Shown: piece by piece, positions 34,288 through 44,046 of the stretch
How positions within the stretch are numbered: the first letter of the stretch is position 1
How the letters are laid out: each line of letters starts with the position of its first letter
Program-made: the position numbers and the translations under genes
Notes under the pieces: generated by a model
Database searches by the model: none
Told to the model about the DNA's origin: nothing
What the model saw: the letters and a program-made list of their open reading frames with translations, nothing else
DNA from: Gemmatimonadota bacterium
GTDB lineage: Bacteria > Latescibacterota > UBA2968 > GCA-2709665
Direction: 5' to 3'
Length of the DNA: 51,222 nucleotides
Assembly: GCA_028877215.1 (NCBI GenBank)
Contig: JAPPFJ010000026.1
Location: 42,987-94,208, forward strand

Positions 34288-35496
34288 CTAAAGCACGACC
34301 AGATCGTCACGGTGAACCACCTCACCTCCGGATTCCACGTCCAGAATCGAAACGACCTCGCCGGTCGACTTGCCCAATATCCGCTGAACGTCACTAGAAC
34401 CGTACTTCACCACGCCTCGCGCGACCTCCATCCGACGCCTGTCTTCAACGGCAATCAACTCTCCAGCCTCGAAAGCGCCTTCCACTTTCAAAATACCCGA
34501 AGGCAGCAGGCTCTTGCCCCGTTTCACAATTGCCTCTACCGCGCCGTCGTCAACGATAACAGCGCCGCTGCGACGAGAATTGGCAATCCAGAGTTTTCGG
34601 CCTGGCAGCCTCTCCCTCGCGGCAAGAAACAACGTACCGGCCGGCGCACCGGCGAGGATCCGGCTCAACCCGATCCTGTGCCCGTTTGCGATTACCGCCA
34701 ACCTGCCTCCTCGCGTCACGCTCTGCGCAGCCTCCAGTTTCGAACGCATCCCACCCAGGCTCACATGGCTGCCGGCTCTTCCCGCCCTTTCGATCATTTC
34801 GGGACGTATCTCCTCAACCCGCGCTATGAGGCGCGCGTCCGAGTGGCGGTCCGGATCTTCAGAGTAGAACCCGTCGACGTCGGTCAGAATGACAAGGAGG
34901 TCGGCGTCGATCAGATGCGCGACGAGAGCCGAAAGGCGGTCGTTGTCGCCTACCGAAAGCTGCAGTTCCTCAACGGCCACGCTGTCGTTCTCGTTGAGAA
35001 CCGGAACGGCGCCAAACCGAAACAGCGAATCCAGCGTGTTTCTCGCATTGACGTAACGCCGCCGGTTGTCCAGATCATCGGCTGTCAGAAGAACCTGCCC
35101 GACCGGCACGTTATGGGTTCTGAACGCGAGCTTGTAGGCATTCATCAACAGCCCCTGCCCGACAGCCGCGGTTGCCTGCAGCGCCGACAGCCGGCGCGGC
35201 CGATCCTCCAGACCCAGCCGTCCCATTCCTGCGCCAACCGCGCCGGACGACACCACGGCAACCTGTATTTCCTTGCGGCGCAAGTCGGCCACGTCTGCAG
35301 CCAGACGCTCAATCAACTTCGTATTCAGCCTGTGGTCCTTCCGCGTGACCAGCCGTGTACCCAGCTTCAGCACGACACGCCGAACCCCTTCGAACAGCTC
35401 CTTGCGTTCAGAGCAGTTCCGGTCCAGAACGGAATCACACGCCGATCCATCCAATTTGCGGGTCTCTCGCGATCCGTTCGTTACGTCGTCGACCAT
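34288..35496 (-). CDS. proB: Glutamate 5-kinase with PUA domain
   Basis: A 402-aa enzyme phosphorylating glutamate as the first step of proline synthesis. The amino-acid-kinase domain has VVLKLGTRLVT, VSSGAVGAG, NENDSV and TDVDGFYSEDP; a C-terminal PUA domain (about 310-400) follows, as in E. coli ProB. The start at 35496 forms TAATG with the hisF stop, suggesting coupling, but leaves about 38 unusual N-terminal residues; a later GTG just before the kinase domain is possible. proC lies three genes upstream; proA is not in the window. Confidence 0.95.
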   Translation of the reverse strand: MVDDVTNGSRETRKLDGSACDSVLDRNCSERKELFEGVRRVVLKLGTRLVTRKDHRLNTKLIERLAADVADLRRKEIQVAVVSSGAVGAGMGRLGLEDRPRRLSALQATAAVGQGLLMNAYKLAFRTHNVPVGQVLLTADDLDNRRRYVNARNTLDSLFRFGAVPVLNENDSVAVEELQLSVGDNDRLSALVAHLIDADLLVILTDVDGFYSEDPDRHSDARLIARVEEIRPEMIERAGRAGSHVSLGGMRSKLEAAQSVTRGGRLAVIANGHRIGLSRILAGAPAGTLFLAARERLPGRKLWIANSRRSGAVIVDDGAVEAIVKRGKSLLPSGILKVEGAFEAGELIAVEDRRRMEVARGVVKYGSSDVQRILGKSTGEVVSILDVESGGEVVHRDDLVVL

Positions 35497-36284
35497 TACA
35501 GATCCACCCTCACCCGGGGGCGTACACAGACGCCCCGGCTGGCCAGGTACGCCTTTACCTCGGGAATGCTATAATGCCGATAATGAAAAATGGACGCCGC
35601 CAAAGCCGCGCTGGCCTTGCCCTCGTGAAGCACCTGATACATGTGCTCAGGTCCACCCGATCCCCCTGACGCCACGATCGGCACATCCACGAGATCCGCC
35701 ACGGCGCGGTTCAGCTCGATGTCGTAACCCTCTCGCGTTCCGTCGGCATCGATGCTGTTCAACACCAGTTCCCCCGCGCCCCTGTCGACCAATTCCAGCG
35801 CCCACGTCAGAGCGTTCCTGCCCGTGGCCGTCCTTCCACCGTCGATCATGACTTCCCATTCCGGTTTCCCGGACGACTCGCCGCGGCGAACGGCATCGAT
35901 GGATCCGACGATTGCCTGGGTGCCGAAACGTCCCGCGCCGCGGGTAATCAGCTCCGGTGATCGAACCGCGGCCGAATTGATGGATGCCTTCTCGGCGCCG
36001 CCTTCGATGATCGTGCAGATGTCTTCAAATGTCCGCACGCCGCCGCCCACCGTGAACGGGATAAACACCTGTTCCGACACCTGACGCACGAGATCGGCGA
36101 CGATGTCCCGCCTTTCCGCCGAGGCCGTAATATCGTAGAAAACGAGCTCGTCCGCGCCCTCCTCGTCGTATCGGCGGGCAAGTTCAACAGGGTCTCCGGC
36201 ATCGCGGTCCGCCGAGAACTTCACCCCGCGCACGTTCCGGCCGTTTTTGACGTCCAGGCAGGGAATGATGCGTTTCGCTAACAT
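35496..36284 (-). CDS. hisF: Imidazole glycerol phosphate synthase cyclase subunit HisF
   Basis: A 262-aa (beta/alpha)8 barrel that turns PRFAR plus ammonia into imidazole glycerol phosphate and AICAR in histidine synthesis. The N-terminal LAKRIIPCLDVKNGR has the catalytic Asp11; the second catalytic Asp is in NSIDADGT (about 135), and the phosphate loops TVGGGV and ASGGSG are present. It overlaps hisH by 7 bases (ATGTTAG), fitting the HisHF heterodimer. Confidence 0.97.
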   Translation of the reverse strand: MLAKRIIPCLDVKNGRNVRGVKFSADRDAGDPVELARRYDEEGADELVFYDITASAERRDIVADLVRQVSEQVFIPFTVGGGVRTFEDICTIIEGGAEKASINSAAVRSPELITRGAGRFGTQAIVGSIDAVRRGESSGKPEWEVMIDGGRTATGRNALTWALELVDRGAGELVLNSIDADGTREGYDIELNRAVADLVDVPIVASGGSGGPEHMYQVLHEGKASAALAASIFHYRHYSIPEVKAYLASRGVCVRPRVRVDL

Positions 36285-36883
36285 ACCCGCTCCGCGAAAT
36301 TCTTCAGGATACGCAGTCCGAGTTCCTGGCTTTTCTCGGGATGAAACTGAATTCCGTAGGCGGCCCCCCGTCCCGCGATCGACGTGTAATCCAGCGCGTA
36401 ATCCGTTGTTGCCACACGATCGGTATCCACTTCAGGGTCAGCATAGTATGAATGTACGAAATAGAAGAATGACCGGTCGGGTATGCCTGCAAGAAGCGGC
36501 GTCTGCCTCTGAATTCGGATCTGGTTCCAGCCGATCTGAGGCACCCGCACACCGACCGGAAACCGACGCACGGAACCAGGCAGAACCCCGAATCCCCGGT
36601 GGCGGCCCATCTCATAGCTTTCGGTAAACAGGAGTTGGAGACCGACGCAGATCCCGAGGAACGGTCGACCGCTGGCGATTGAATCCCTCAGTGGTTCGAT
36701 CAGCCCTGCCGCTTTCAGATTCACCATCGCGTCTCCAAAGGCCCCGACACCGGGCAACACCACGCGGCCGGCGCGGTTCACGTCTTCGGGCCGATCCGTA
36801 ATCGCCGCAGCGTGTCCGACACGCTCAAAACCCTTCTGGACGCTGCGCAGATTGCCCATGCCGCAGTCCACAATCACGATCAT
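36278..36883 (-). CDS. hisH: Imidazole glycerol phosphate synthase glutaminase subunit HisH
   Basis: A 201-aa class I glutamine amidotransferase supplying ammonia to HisF. The nucleophile Cys sits in GICVGLQ, and the His and Glu of the triad in FHPEKSQ. ATG at 36883 has GGAGG 5 bases upstream; the longer frame to 36910 is not needed. It overlaps hisF. The other his genes are not in the window. Confidence 0.96.
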   Translation of the reverse strand: MIVIVDCGMGNLRSVQKGFERVGHAAAITDRPEDVNRAGRVVLPGVGAFGDAMVNLKAAGLIEPLRDSIASGRPFLGICVGLQLLFTESYEMGRHRGFGVLPGSVRRFPVGVRVPQIGWNQIRIQRQTPLLAGIPDRSFFYFVHSYYADPEVDTDRVATTDYALDYTSIAGRGAAYGIQFHPEKSQELGLRILKNFAERVC

Positions 36884-36936
36884 CACGACCTCCGACCGGA
36901 GCCCCGGCAAAGTGTTCTGATCCAGAGATTGATTGG

Positions 36937-37764
36937 CTAGGTTCCCAGCTCCTCAGACCGCCGGGTCGCCGCTTCCACCGCCTTCATCAGCGCAGCGCGA
37001 AATCCGCCCAGTTCCAGCGCCTGCAATCCGGCGATCGTCGTACCGCCCGCGGACGTTACCTGGTCTTTCAAAACCGCCGGGTGCTGGCCGCTTTCGATCA
37101 CCATCTTCGCTCCACCGAAAACTGTTTGCGCGGCCAGCTTGAGCGCAACGGGCTTGGGAATCCCCATCCTCACACCCCCATCGGCAAGTGCATCGATAAT
37201 CACGTACACAAAGGCAGGGCCGCTGCCGGAAAGCCCGGTAACCGCGTCCATCTGCGCTTCGCTCAGGCGGACAGACGCGCCGACCGACTCCAGGATGGCC
37301 TCAGCCGCAGCCATATGGGTTTCCTGTGAGAATCGGCCCGGGCAGATGGCCGTGACCGACGTCCGGATCTGCGCAAGGATATTCGGCATCGCCCGCACAA
37401 CCGGGATCCTCCGCCCCAGAACTTCCTCTATAGCCCCGGTCCGTACGCCTCCCATAATGGAAATCACCAGTTGCCGACCGGTAAGCGACGTCGCCAGAGG
37501 CGCGACAACGGACGCCCAGACCTGAGGCTTCAAACCCAGTACCACCACGTCTTGTTCGGAGGCCGCCGTTGCCGCGTCACGGGCGGTATTGACTCCCAGA
37601 GCCCGCCGGTGCGACGCCAATAGAGCATCGTCGATGTCCACCGCCGTCACCCGTTCCGGCGGCAGAACACCTGATTGCACCAGGCCCGCAATCAACGCGC
37701 CGCCCATATTCCCTGCGCCAACGACAGCGATACGTTTGTCACTTAAATCGTACATATAGTGCAT
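36937..37764 (-). CDS. proC: Pyrroline-5-carboxylate reductase
   Basis: A 275-aa enzyme for the last step of proline synthesis, reducing P5C with NAD(P)H. The Rossmann motif VVGAGNMGGAL and the C-terminal signature LSGSGPAFVYVIIDAL with TSAGGTT are intact. Start choice is uncertain: ATG at 37764 or 37755; a GTG at 37815 overlapping the ilvE stop would add a basic stretch without homology. It lies between ilvE and hisH. Confidence 0.95.
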   Translation of the reverse strand: MHYMYDLSDKRIAVVGAGNMGGALIAGLVQSGVLPPERVTAVDIDDALLASHRRALGVNTARDAATAASEQDVVVLGLKPQVWASVVAPLATSLTGRQLVISIMGGVRTGAIEEVLGRRIPVVRAMPNILAQIRTSVTAICPGRFSQETHMAAAEAILESVGASVRLSEAQMDAVTGLSGSGPAFVYVIIDALADGGVRMGIPKPVALKLAAQTVFGGAKMVIESGQHPAVLKDQVTSAGGTTIAGLQALELGGFRAALMKAVEAATRRSEELGT

Positions 37765-37811
37765 TCCGATCCGGAAATCTCTTCCGTGACCCGGTCTCCG
37801 AATTCGCCGGT

Positions 37812-38741
37812 TCACTGATAGACATGGGTCAGCCAGCCGTGACGGTCGTCCGTCTCGCCCGACACAACACCGAAGAAAGCGTCCTGCAGCGCTTTTGTGA
37901 TGGGGCCTCGCGTCCCCTCGCCGACTGGAATGTGATCAATTCGTGCAATTGGCGTCACCTCGGCCGCGCTGCCGGTGAAGAAAACTTCGTCGGCGATGTA
38001 CAGCGACTCTCTGGGTATGGCGCGCTGCGTTACCGCGTAGCCAAGATCGCGCGCCAGCGTAATGACGGTGTGGCGGGTAATTCCCGGCAGAATTGACGAC
38101 CCGGTGGAGGGCGTGTAAATCGCGCCGTTCTTCACCATGAAGATGTTCTCTCCGCTCGCTTCACTCACGTGGCCCTGCGCATCCAGAGCGATTCCCTCCA
38201 CGTATCCGTCGGCGAGTGCCTCCAGCTTGATCAGCTGCGAGTTCATGTAGTTGGCGCCGACCTTGGCCAGCGAGGGCATCGTGTTGGGCGCAAGCCGGTT
38301 CCACGAGGAAAAACGTACCTCGGCCCCCTTTTCCAGCGCCTCCTCGCCCAGATAGGCGCCCCACTCCCAGACGGCAATCACGACTTCAACGGGACAGGTT
38401 GAGGGGTCTACGCCCAGACTGCCGTATCCTCTGAAGATCACGGGACGCACATAGCACCTCTGAAGTTCGTTGGTACGGATGGATTTCAGAATGGCCCCGG
38501 AGATTTCCTCGTGTTTATAAGGGATCGGCATCCGATAGATCTTGGCCGAATCGTACAGCCGATTCACGTGATCCGCCAACCGGAAACAGGCCGGTCCCTT
38601 TCGCGTATTGTAACAGCGAATCCCCTCGAAAACACTGGATCCGTAGTGTACCACGTGCGACAACACGTGGATCCTTGCGTCGTCCCAATTCACGAACTTT
38701 CCGTTAAACCAGATCTTGTCCGCCTTCGGCATCGGAGGCAT
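37812..38741 (-). CDS. ilvE: Branched-chain amino acid aminotransferase
   Basis: A 309-aa fold-type IV PLP aminotransferase that makes or degrades Val, Leu and Ile. The PLP lysine is Lys160 ([13 protein letters not shown]). [17 protein letters not shown] and LPGITR, typical of IlvE rather than D-amino-acid transaminase, are present. ATG at 38741 has GAGGG about 9 bases upstream. The 102-base gap after rsmA may hold a promoter but none was clear. Confidence 0.95.
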   Translation of the reverse strand: MPPMPKADKIWFNGKFVNWDDARIHVLSHVVHYGSSVFEGIRCYNTRKGPACFRLADHVNRLYDSAKIYRMPIPYKHEEISGAILKSIRTNELQRCYVRPVIFRGYGSLGVDPSTCPVEVVIAVWEWGAYLGEEALEKGAEVRFSSWNRLAPNTMPSLAKVGANYMNSQLIKLEALADGYVEGIALDAQGHVSEASGENIFMVKNGAIYTPSTGSSILPGITRHTVITLARDLGYAVTQRAIPRESLYIADEVFFTGSAAEVTPIARIDHIPVGEGTRGPITKALQDAFFGVVSGETDDRHGWLTHVYQ

Positions 38742-38843
38742 TTCTCTTCCCTCTCGGATAGATGAACGGATCTGCCACGGAAGACGCCTCCGCGGGCATA
38801 TCGCTCACTTCGACAATCCGCTATGGTACGTTTCACATGACGG

Positions 38844-39674
38844 CTATCGGCTCTCGTGAATCTGCCCGCTGGACTGAAAAGACGCCTTGAGCGCGCGGGA
38901 AATCCGCTCATACTCCGGTATGGAGACAGCTTCCGGACGCAACCTGAAGTCGATGTCCGCCGACGCTCCCACGCGGTTCAGGATCTCCATTTCTCCATGC
39001 ACCATTCCCAGCAGGGCATTCTTCAGCATCTTTCGCCGCTGACCGAAAGCCGTACGGACGACGCGAAAGAAAAACCGCTCATCCTGAATACGGTAGCGAG
39101 TCTCCCTGTGGAAATCCATCCGTATCACGGACGAATAGACCCTGGGCGCAGGGTAGAAGACACCAGGGGCCAGGTCAAATAGAATCTTCGGATGAGCATG
39201 CAACTGAACGGCGATCGACAGAACCCCATAGTCTCTGCTGCCCGGCGTGGCGACGATCCGTCGGGCAACCTCCCGCTGAACGGTGAGTACAGCCCGTTTA
39301 AACCTGGACCGCGCATTCAGAATACGCCGTACAACCGCACCCGTAATGTAATACGGCAGGTTTCCCACCAGAATCGCACGTTCAAATCCTTCCCCGCGAA
39401 TCAGTTCGAAAAAGTCAACCTCCAACACATCCTGTTTGCGCAAACGCAGCCCGCACCCGAATCGTGACCGCAGGAAATCACACAACGCCTCATCCCGTTC
39501 GATCCCGACGACGCTGTCCGACTGCGCCAGCAACCCGCCGGTCAGCGCGCCTCGCCCCGGGCCGATTTCAACCACCAGGTCGTTCGCGTGCACACGAGCG
39601 GCCCTGACGATCTTCTGGACGGCCCCGGCGTCGGTCAGGAAATGCTGCGCAAGGCCCTTGTTGGGCTTGGTCAT
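38844..39674 (-). CDS. rsmA: 16S rRNA dimethyladenosine transferase RsmA (KsgA)
   Basis: A 276-aa SAM-dependent enzyme that dimethylates two adjacent adenines near the 3' end of 16S rRNA. The opening KGLAQHFLTD, the SAM loop EIGPGRGALT and the NLPYYI motif are diagnostic. Its ATG at 39674 overlaps the tatD stop by one base (TGATG), so the two are translationally coupled. Confidence 0.96.
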   Translation of the reverse strand: MTKPNKGLAQHFLTDAGAVQKIVRAARVHANDLVVEIGPGRGALTGGLLAQSDSVVGIERDEALCDFLRSRFGCGLRLRKQDVLEVDFFELIRGEGFERAILVGNLPYYITGAVVRRILNARSRFKRAVLTVQREVARRIVATPGSRDYGVLSIAVQLHAHPKILFDLAPGVFYPAPRVYSSVIRMDFHRETRYRIQDERFFFRVVRTAFGQRRKMLKNALLGMVHGEMEILNRVGASADIDFRLRPEAVSIPEYERISRALKASFQSSGQIHESR

Positions 39675-40438
39675 CACTTCAATCCGAAAACCCGGCGGGC
39701 ATTCTCCGTGGTTCGAGCGGCGAAACGTTCCAGCGGCTCGTTCGCATGTCCCGCCAGGAACTCGGCAATCTGCCTTACGTAAGCCGGCTCATTCCGCCGA
39801 CCCCTGTGCGGGACGGGCGCGAGATATGGACAATCGGTTTCCAGGAGCACCCGATCGGGCGGAATACCCAGCGCCACGGACAACGACGTTGAGCGTTTGT
39901 AGGTCACCGTCCCGCCGAAGCCCAGATGGAAACCAAGATCGACCGCCCGCTTCGCCTGCCCGGGACCTCCGCCGAAACAGTGCAATGCTCCGCCGGCCGC
40001 AATGCCGTCTTCCTCTTCAAGGATATCCATCACCCTGTCCTCTGCACCGCGACTGTGGATAACAAGCGGAAGTCCAGTCTGGCGTGCGAGATGAATATGG
40101 AACCTGAATACCCGTTCCTGTAGGGACCTGGGCGCATAGTTCCGAAAGAAATCCAGTCCCGTCTCGCCCACGGCCACAATCTCTTTGTTCAGTGCAAGCC
40201 GCTTCAGCGTATTCAAACCGTCCGGGTCGGCCAGTTCGACGTCGTGCGGATGGAATCCCACCGTCCCATAGACCCCTTCGTGATTCCGAGCGAGGTCCAG
40301 CGCCCTCCGGCTCACGTCAAGGTTCGTACCGACGTTGACAATGCTCCCTACCCCTGCCTCACGAGCCCGGCGTATCGTCGCTTCCTCGTCTCCCAGAAAC
40401 TGTGGGAAATTGAGATGGGCATGGGTATCGACAAGCAT
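39674..40438 (-). CDS. tatD: TatD family metal-dependent hydrolase / DNase
   Basis: A 254-aa amidohydrolase-fold protein of the TatD family, acting as a 3'-5' exonuclease or deoxyribonuclease. Metal ligands are visible in VDTHAHLN, GETGLDF, LVIHSRGAED, HCFGG and LLETDCPYLAP. ATG at 40438 is 4 bases after the metG stop. The metG-tatD-rsmA order is common in bacteria. Confidence 0.94.
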   Translation of the reverse strand: MLVDTHAHLNFPQFLGDEEATIRRAREAGVGSIVNVGTNLDVSRRALDLARNHEGVYGTVGFHPHDVELADPDGLNTLKRLALNKEIVAVGETGLDFFRNYAPRSLQERVFRFHIHLARQTGLPLVIHSRGAEDRVMDILEEEDGIAAGGALHCFGGGPGQAKRAVDLGFHLGFGGTVTYKRSTSLSVALGIPPDRVLLETDCPYLAPVPHRGRRNEPAYVRQIAEFLAGHANEPLERFAARTTENARRVFGLK

Positions 40439-40442
40439 CTTC

Positions 40443-42347
40443 TCAGCCCACCTCGGCTCCGTCGGGAACGTCGGCGTCCGGTTGCAGCAGGGCTACACGG
40501 CCGTCCGCCGATGCAGCCAGCAGCATTCCTTCGGACGCCACCCCGCGGATCGTCGCCGGCTCCAGATTAGCCACCACCACGATCTGGCGGCCAACCAGCG
40601 ATTCCGGTTGATACTGCTTTGCGACTCCGGCCACAATCTGGCGCTGCTCGTCGCCCAGGCTGACCTGCAGCGTCAGCAGGCGATCGGCGCCCGGAACCCG
40701 ATCGGCGGATTCCACCCTTGCCACGCGAAACTCCAGCTTCTGAAATTCCTTGAACGGGACGAGATCTTCTTTGCCGTCAGCCATGTCTGCTTTCTCCGAT
40801 AGGTCCTTTTCCACCGGTTCAATCCTGGGAAAAATCGGACTCCCCGCGTTCACGTCAGCCCCGGCGCGAAGCCCGCCCCAGGAATGAAGGTCCCGCATGG
40901 TCCGGGTTTTCACTTCGCCGTCCGCGCCAATCTGCGCCCAGATCTCCTCTGCTTTTTCCGGCAGGACCGGAAACAACAGAACCGCCAGATAACGCATCGT
41001 CTCAAGAAGACCGTAGATTGTCGCCTTCAGGGTATCCTTGCCGTCGGGATCCCTGGCCAGGTTCCACGGCGCCTGCGCCTCCGCAAAGCGATTTGCCTGC
41101 CGGACGAGGTCCCAGATCGCATCGAGGATTCCCGCGGGATTCATCTTGTCCAGCGCGTCGGTCACGCCGTCCAGCGTCCTGCGCGCCTGCACCTTCAACT
41201 CCGCTAAGTCGGGGTGGTTCGTGTCTGCAGCAGGCACCCGCCCGCCCAGGTATCGTTTGGCCATGACCACCGTGCGATTCAGTAAATTACCCAGATCGTT
41301 TGCGAGTTCGGAATTATAGCGGTGGACAAACCCCGTTTCACCGAAACTGCTGTCCATTCCCAGCACCATCTCGCGTACCAGAAAATACCGAAAGGCGTCC
41401 ACACCGTATTTGTCCGCCAGATCCAGGGGCCGGATTGCGTTTCCCAGAGACTTGCTCATCTTTTCGTCGTCGACCAGCCACCATCCGTGGGCCATCACGG
41501 AGTCCGGGGTCTCAACGCCCATCGCCTTCAACATCGTCGGCCAGTAAATGCAGTGCGTGGTCAGGATATCTTTGCCAATCAGATGGCATGAAGCCGGCCA
41601 CCACCGTCCAAAAGCGTCGGCATCCTGCAGATAACCCGCAGCCGTAATGTAATTGATCAGCGCATCGAACCAGACGTAGCACACGTATGACTCGTCGAAC
41701 GGCAACGGAATGCCCCAGGCCAGGCGGGCCTTCGGCCTGGAGATACACAGATCGTTCAGCGGCCGGCGGAGAAACCCGAGCATCTCGTTTCTGCGCGCAG
41801 GAGGAAGCACAAACCGGGAGTCGTCTCGGATGTGGTCTGTCAGCCACTCACGATATTTGCCCATGCGAAAAAAATAGTTCTTCTCGGATATCCGCGTCAC
41901 CTCGCGCCCGCACTCCGGACATTTCCCGTCCAGCAGGTCCTTCTCGGTCCAGAACCGTTCGTCCGGAACGCAATACCAGCCCTCGTAGTCGTCCGGGTAG
42001 ATCTCTCCGGCTTCGTATAGACGCTGGAGAATCTGCTGCACGACGCGCCTGTGCCTGGATTCAGTGGTTCGGATGAAATCATCGTAAGAGATATTCAATG
42101 TCGCCCAGAGTCTCCGGAATCGTTCGACCATCTCGTCGCAGTGATCCTGAGGGTGGACACCGCGCTCCTTCGCTGCCTGGGCCACCTTCTGACCGTGCTC
42201 GTCCGTCCCGGTCAGAAACAGCACGTCGTCGCCCGCAACCCGGTGATACCTGGCGAAGACATCCGCCATTATGGTCGTGTACGCATGCCCCAGATGCGGC
42301 TCGTCATTCACATAGTATATTGGTGTTGTTATGTAGAATCGCCCCAT
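40443..42347 (-). CDS. metG: Methionyl-tRNA synthetase with C-terminal tRNA-binding domain
   Basis: A 634-aa class Ia synthetase. The HIGH-type motif is HLGH (NDEPHLGHAYTT) and KMSKS is intact (DEKMSKSLGN). A zinc knuckle CPEC is seen near residue 143. From about residue 530 a Trbp111/EMAP-like domain (LEFRVARVESAD, VVVANLEPATIRGVAS) is fused at the C-terminus. ATG at 42347 has GGAAGG 8 bases upstream. Confidence 0.97.
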   Translation of the reverse strand: MGRFYITTPIYYVNDEPHLGHAYTTIMADVFARYHRVAGDDVLFLTGTDEHGQKVAQAAKERGVHPQDHCDEMVERFRRLWATLNISYDDFIRTTESRHRRVVQQILQRLYEAGEIYPDDYEGWYCVPDERFWTEKDLLDGKCPECGREVTRISEKNYFFRMGKYREWLTDHIRDDSRFVLPPARRNEMLGFLRRPLNDLCISRPKARLAWGIPLPFDESYVCYVWFDALINYITAAGYLQDADAFGRWWPASCHLIGKDILTTHCIYWPTMLKAMGVETPDSVMAHGWWLVDDEKMSKSLGNAIRPLDLADKYGVDAFRYFLVREMVLGMDSSFGETGFVHRYNSELANDLGNLLNRTVVMAKRYLGGRVPAADTNHPDLAELKVQARRTLDGVTDALDKMNPAGILDAIWDLVRQANRFAEAQAPWNLARDPDGKDTLKATIYGLLETMRYLAVLLFPVLPEKAEEIWAQIGADGEVKTRTMRDLHSWGGLRAGADVNAGSPIFPRIEPVEKDLSEKADMADGKEDLVPFKEFQKLEFRVARVESADRVPGADRLLTLQVSLGDEQRQIVAGVAKQYQPESLVGRQIVVVANLEPATIRGVASEGMLLAASADGRVALLQPDADVPDGAEVG

Positions 42348-42422
42348 ACACTCAACCTTCCGGCCCCGAAGACAGGCGATCAGCTCTCATCGGCTACGCC
42401 TCCCATCCGCGTGGCATGCCGG

Positions 42423-43487
42423 CTAATTCGCAGCGCCCCTGACTTCGCGCCAGAGCGAAACGAGGCCAACGTACAGATTGACGTTGCGACGATTCATCTC
42501 GCGCAGCGTTTCAATCTTATCGGCGGTGCTCTTCACACCCTCCAGACCCAGCGCACGGGACAGTCGTCGAATCTCGTCCAACCTCCGGGCGTGTGTCACG
42601 TTTCCGGAGTCGCCATATTGGAGAAGAAGGACGTCGCGGAGCCACATCTCCGCGCTGCCGAGCAGTTGCAGGGCTTCATCCCTGTCCGCTGCCAGTTTCT
42701 CCAGCGCCGCATGGGTTCTAGCTTCCTCGTCCCACAGGAGCGCGGCCAGAAACCGGTACCCCCGGTCTTGCAGGCCGTCCACCTGATGATCGATCATTTC
42801 CCGGGCACGCCTGAGGTTTCCGCCGCAGGTTCGCGCGACGGACATCGCCGCGTCCGCGTCGATTCCGGGCTTGTTCGACAATGCCCGGGCCGCGTCCTCA
42901 ACCGAGACGGGCGTAAACACCACCCACTGGCAGCGGGAGACGATCGTCGGTAGCAGAGACTCCTGTGCGGCCGCCGTGAGAATCAACAGAGACCGTGCGG
43001 GAGGTTCTTCCAACGTCTTCAGCAGCGCATTGGCGGCTTCCACGCGCATCCGATCCGCATGCATGACAACCGCCACCCGCCATCCTCCCTCGAACGCGCC
43101 GTACGCGAATTGTTTCTGCAGGGATCGAATCTGTCCGATTGAATGGGTCGCGTGGGCGGCAGGCAGCGGGTACCCATAAGGATCCTCTGCGATCTGTACC
43201 AACGTTTCCCGCTCCATCTCGGGCGACGACCGCTGTGAAATCGGAAACAACAATGACATGTCAGGGTGATTCAGACCCGCCGTCTTCCTGCATCCGCGGC
43301 AATTCTCACAGCATCCGGCATTCGGTTCACTGCAGTAAAGGCTCCTCGCCATTTCGAGGGCCGCGGCCACCTTTCCGGTGCCCTCCGGCCCGGTAAACAG
43401 GAGGGCATGCGGCAGATTTGCGCTTCCCGCCATCCGCTCGAGCCGCTCCGTCACACGCTTCTGTCCCACGACTGCCTGGCTGAACAT
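42423..43487 (-). CDS. holB: DNA polymerase III delta' subunit
   Basis: A 354-aa clamp-loader subunit. The P-loop-like GPEGTGK, a zinc-binding Cys cluster (CCENCRGCRK near 59-68), sensor-type segment NALLKTLEEPP and SRCQ are typical of delta'. The P-loop has Val after Lys (GKV) instead of Ser/Thr, in keeping with a subunit that need not hydrolyse ATP. ATG at 43487 has AGGGGA upstream. It lies 22 bases after rimI. Confidence 0.93.
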   Translation of the reverse strand: MFSQAVVGQKRVTERLERMAGSANLPHALLFTGPEGTGKVAAALEMARSLYCSEPNAGCCENCRGCRKTAGLNHPDMSLLFPISQRSSPEMERETLVQIAEDPYGYPLPAAHATHSIGQIRSLQKQFAYGAFEGGWRVAVVMHADRMRVEAANALLKTLEEPPARSLLILTAAAQESLLPTIVSRCQWVVFTPVSVEDAARALSNKPGIDADAAMSVARTCGGNLRRAREMIDHQVDGLQDRGYRFLAALLWDEEARTHAALEKLAADRDEALQLLGSAEMWLRDVLLLQYGDSGNVTHARRLDEIRRLSRALGLEGVKSTADKIETLREMNRRNVNLYVGLVSLWREVRGAAN

Positions 43488-43509
43488 TCGTCAGTCCCCT
43501 GCCGTAAGT

Positions 43510-44025
43510 TCAACGTAAAGCTGCGAGTGGGCCGTTCACCCAATCGGTGAATCGTCCATGCAGCGCCTTCAACAAGACGAGCGCATCTTCCGCGGGCGAT
43601 TTGTAATATCCCTGGCGAATCGCGACGGTCCGAAATCCGAGCTTTCTGTAAAGGCCGATGGCTGTCAGATTGGAAACGCGCACCTCGAGGGTGACGACAT
43701 CCACATTTCGTACGGGCAACCCCTTCAATACGGCCTCCAGGAACCGTCTACCGATTCCGCGGCGCCGAAACGCGGGGTGCACTGCAAGGTTGGCCAGATG
43801 ATATTCGTTGGACTCAAGAAAGCCAACCGCATATGCGACGACCCGACTGCCGTTCAGGTAGACGAGGCTGTAGCTGTTCCGTCTGCCTATCGCGTCTTCA
43901 AAGTCCTTTCTTCGCCATGGATCCGCGAAGCCGTCGCGCTCGATCGCCACGACCGCGTCGAGGTGGCCCGCGCCCATTCCAAGAAGCCTGAATTCGGAAA
44001 TCGCCTGCCGCGACTCGAACCGCAT
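43510..44025 (-). CDS. rimI: Ribosomal protein S18-alanine N-acetyltransferase family (RimI)
   Basis: A 171-aa GNAT acetyltransferase. The acetyl-CoA loop reads RRRGIGRRFL, followed by LEVRVSN and LYRKLGFR, the RimI pattern. ATG at 44025 has AGGAG 10 bases upstream. It follows tsaB by 21 bases; the tsaB-rimI pair is widespread. Confidence 0.92.
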   Translation of the reverse strand: MRFESRQAISEFRLLGMGAGHLDAVVAIERDGFADPWRRKDFEDAIGRRNSYSLVYLNGSRVVAYAVGFLESNEYHLANLAVHPAFRRRGIGRRFLEAVLKGLPVRNVDVVTLEVRVSNLTAIGLYRKLGFRTVAIRQGYYKSPAEDALVLLKALHGRFTDWVNGPLAALR

Positions 44026-44046
44026 TGAATTCGGACTCCTGTGCAG

